Assembly: GCF_050589645.1 (NCBI RefSeq)
Contig: NZ_JBNGOQ010000004.1
Span: 434,001-498,000 of the forward strand
Direction: 5' to 3'
DNA length: 64,000 nucleotides
Source: JBNGOQ01 sp050589645
GTDB lineage: Bacteria > Bacteroidota > Bacteroidia > Flavobacteriales > Flavobacteriaceae
Translations under genes and position numbers: made by a program
Shown here: piece by piece, positions 62,182 to 64,000 of the stretch
How the letters are laid out: every line of letters begins with the position of its first letter
How positions within the stretch are numbered: the stretch's first letter is position 1
The notes under the pieces: model-generated
Told to the model about the DNA's origin: nothing
Databases searched by the model: none
The model's input: the letters and a program-made list of their open reading frames with translations, nothing else

Positions 62182-63723
62182 TTAGTAGCCAGGATTCTGA
62201 ACCAAATTAGGGTTGGTCGCCAAGGCCGTGGAAGGAATCGGGAACAATACCCTAAAATCTTCCTGAACGGTTTTTAACTCCCAGGTGTTCGCGAAAGTGC
62301 CAAAACGAATCTGTACGGCCCTTTGTCCAAAGATGTTACTCTCTGTATTCAGTTCCTTACGGATCTCACTTCTCATTTCATCCAAAGTGATGGCGCCCAA
62401 AGGAGCAACACCAGCTCTTACCCTGATGGCATTAACATCAGCAACCGCAGTATTGGGCGAACCTGTACCACCTCTTAAAGTGGCCTCGGCACGCATAAGC
62501 AGCGCTTCAGCAAAGCGGAAGAAAACAAAGTTGTTACTTGGATCAGGGAATCCATCACCACCTCTTTGGGGGTATTTCACGCAACGGATACCGGTACGCT
62601 CGTTGTTTACCTCCAAACTCTGCAATAACTCATCTTCATAAACCAAAGCATTACCTTGTCGATCATTCATAGCAGCACCTGTACCATCTAACTGCTGCCC
62701 TCTGATGTATCCTGTAGAAAGACCGTTGAAATCAGGTCCGGCAAGACCTACTCGTGCATCCACAGCAGGATCGTCGGTACCGTGCAATCTAAAGGTTTCG
62801 GTAAGTGTTACAAAACCGTTCCATCCTGTCTGGTTGGGATGGATCATGTTGAACATACGTTGACCAGTACTGGTATCCAAAGCCATGATGACCTCGGTAT
62901 TTCCTGTAGTCAAGTCAAAGATATCGAAGTAGAAAGCACTGGCATCCAAAGCAAAACCAAGACCTTCGATGGCATTTACATCTGCAATAACCGCATCCAT
63001 GGCTCCCGCTGCAGGAGAACCTAGGAAGGAACCTGAGTTAAGGTTTACCTTGGCCCTGATAAATCGGGCCGAAGCTTCACCAATGGTGAAAAGATCGCCG
63101 TCAGGTCCGTCAGTATGCAGGTTACCACTATTGATTGCTGAAGTCAAATCACCTATAATAAGGTCATAGGCCTCCTGTGGGCTTAGAACGGTTGGATCTA
63201 CATCCACCCCATCATTTACCCCCCTAAAAGGAACCTGACCGAACCAGTTAAGAACCATGGCCACATTGATGGCCCTTATTACTTGGGCCTGGGCAGTTTC
63301 ACTTGCGTTAGCTCCCGAAGCCGCGTCCAACAACTGGGTAGCGGATAAAATTTGAGAGTTACGGTTATTCCATGAGTTTAATACGTACAATTGCTCAGGA
63401 TTCCACGTATGATTGTGAAGTTCCCTCCATACGCCATTATCACTCCAGTCAACACCCCTGGTCAAGACCGCGATGTTTTCTGCTGCAACCTCCATAAGCG
63501 CATACTCATTGTTTTGACCATTGAGGTTTTCAATGTTGTTGTAAAGCGCCTCCAAGGAGTTGGCTGTACTCGCCACCCCTCCGAAAGAACCTTCCGAGGA
63601 TTCAATGGACACCGAATCCGTAAAGGTAGGCTCCAAGTCCGTACAGGCCTGCCCAAATACAAGAGCAGAAACTGCTGCCATGCATTGGACAAATCGATTT
63701 TTAAAAATTTCTTTTCTCATCAT
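62182..63723 (-). CDS. susD: SusD/RagB-family surface glycan- or nutrient-binding lipoprotein
   Basis: 513 residues. The signal ends at a Cys (VFGQAC, about residue 27). TPR-like helices of the SusD fold are visible: LEALYNNIENLNGQNNEYALMEV, SAQ-type helix SQILSATQLLDAASG, RAINVAMVLNWFGQVPFRG and SPQEAYDLIIGDLTSAI. The C-terminal part has FVFFRFAEALLMRAEATLRGG and NPNLVQNPGY, typical endings. It forms the lid over the SusC barrel and binds the ligand outside the cell. The ligand cannot be read from the sequence; the neighbouring cluster suggests a sulfosugar or glycolipid head group as one option. Confidence 0.93.
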   Translation of the reverse strand: MMRKEIFKNRFVQCMAAVSALVFGQACTDLEPTFTDSVSIESSEGSFGGVASTANSLEALYNNIENLNGQNNEYALMEVAAENIAVLTRGVDWSDNGVWRELHNHTWNPEQLYVLNSWNNRNSQILSATQLLDAASGANASETAQAQVIRAINVAMVLNWFGQVPFRGVNDGVDVDPTVLSPQEAYDLIIGDLTSAINSGNLHTDGPDGDLFTIGEASARFIRAKVNLNSGSFLGSPAAGAMDAVIADVNAIEGLGFALDASAFYFDIFDLTTGNTEVIMALDTSTGQRMFNMIHPNQTGWNGFVTLTETFRLHGTDDPAVDARVGLAGPDFNGLSTGYIRGQQLDGTGAAMNDRQGNALVYEDELLQSLEVNNERTGIRCVKYPQRGGDGFPDPSNNFVFFRFAEALLMRAEATLRGGTGSPNTAVADVNAIRVRAGVAPLGAITLDEMRSEIRKELNTESNIFGQRAVQIRFGTFANTWELKTVQEDFRVLFPIPSTALATNPNLVQNPGY

Positions 63724-63740
63724 TACTAATTTTTTTTATA

Positions 63741-64000
63741 TTAAAAACTTGCGTTAAAGCCTAATGAAATAGTAGTTGGTCTTGGGAAGGCAGTAAGATC
63801 TATACCCAAAGAAGGTACATTTCCAATAGCCCTGTTTACCGAAACTTCTGGATCTTGGCCACTGTAATCGGTGATCACGAACAGGTTCTGCGCATTTGCA
63901 AAGAAACGCAGGCTGCTGAAGATACTGTTTTCGGAAAGATCAAAATTATACCCTAAAGTAACGTTTTGCAATCTTACGAAAGAACCATCTTCCAAGAAAC
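63741..64000 (-). CDS. susC: SusC-family TonB-dependent transporter, C-terminal fragment
   Basis: About 86 residues up to the right edge: FVRLQNVTLGYNFDLSENSIFSSLRFFANAQNLFVITDYSGQDPEV ... PRPTTISLGFNASF. This is the standard last barrel segment of SusC proteins with a terminal Phe. The rest of the gene lies beyond base 64000. It precedes susD by 17 bp in the same operon, and the pair moves ligands through the outer membrane. Confidence 0.92.
   Translation of the reverse strand, partial: FLEDGSFVRLQNVTLGYNFDLSENSIFSSLRFFANAQNLFVITDYSGQDPEVSVNRAIGNVPSLGIDLTAFPRPTTISLGFNASF

Overview
The window looks like chromosome from a marine or environmental Flavobacteriaceae-type Bacteroidetes. The signs are SusC/SusD-type genes, type IX secretion (T9SS) sorting tails, SPII lipoproteins, a TonB-dependent receptor, a flavobacterial ferredoxin/NADP reductase set, and promoters with the Bacteroidetes -7 box TAnnTTTG. 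No rRNA, certain tRNA, CRISPR array, insertion sequence or prophage was seen.

Bases 1-7.1 kb hold housekeeping genes: the tail of a polyprenol-phosphate glycosyltransferase, dihydroorotase, a DUF4296-type lipoprotein, an epimerase, tyrS, fhs and a LuxE-like acyltransferase. From 7.2 to 14.1 kb there are two tiny proteins made of little more than a T9SS tail, a repeat-rich lipoprotein, a large TonB receptor and a divergent PhoB/PhoR-like two-component pair. A Pho-box-like tandem repeat lies between the last two groups. From 14.3 to 21 kb come trmB, a LysE exporter, an alkyltransferase-like protein, Mrp/ApbC, a NifU-type scaffold, a ferredoxin reductase with its [2Fe-2S] ferredoxin, and an MsbA-like ABC exporter. 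From 21 to 31.9 kb lie a penicillin-acylase-type hydrolase, a DoxX plus Gfo/Idh/MocA pair, a TonB protein, a metallophosphoesterase, a GAF protein and an HD-PycTM fusion. At 32-35.7 kb a single lipoprotein joins a calcineurin-like phosphatase, a kinase-like module and an outer-membrane barrel. At 35.7-45.4 kb a tight five-gene operon carries two FG-GAP/UnbV lipoproteins, a vanadium haloperoxidase, a GyrI-like protein and a lipoprotein. At 45.6-50.2 kb are a sugar-type Na+ symporter and xylAB.

The most interesting region is 50.3-58.5 kb. An SsuD-like flavin monooxygenase, an aldo-keto reductase, an FMN reductase, a sugar-type Na+ symporter, a Tat-exported molybdenum sulfite dehydrogenase with a membrane cytochrome c, a YeiH-type anion exporter and a LacI regulator form a compact set. 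Two near-identical palindromic operators (core ATGTAAACGTTTACAT) sit at the divergent aldo-keto reductase/FMN reductase promoters and in front of yeiH-lacI. They tie most of these genes into one regulon. The set matches the logic of oxidative sulfosugar desulfonation (the sulfo-SMO type of sulfoquinovose breakdown): import the sulfosugar, release sulfite with a flavin monooxygenase, reduce the 6-oxo-sugar to glucose, then oxidise or export the sulfite. No sulfoquinovosidase is in the window. A SusC/SusD pair and a third FG-GAP protein (58.6-64 kb) adjoin the cluster and run off the right edge, where the missing glycosidase could lie.
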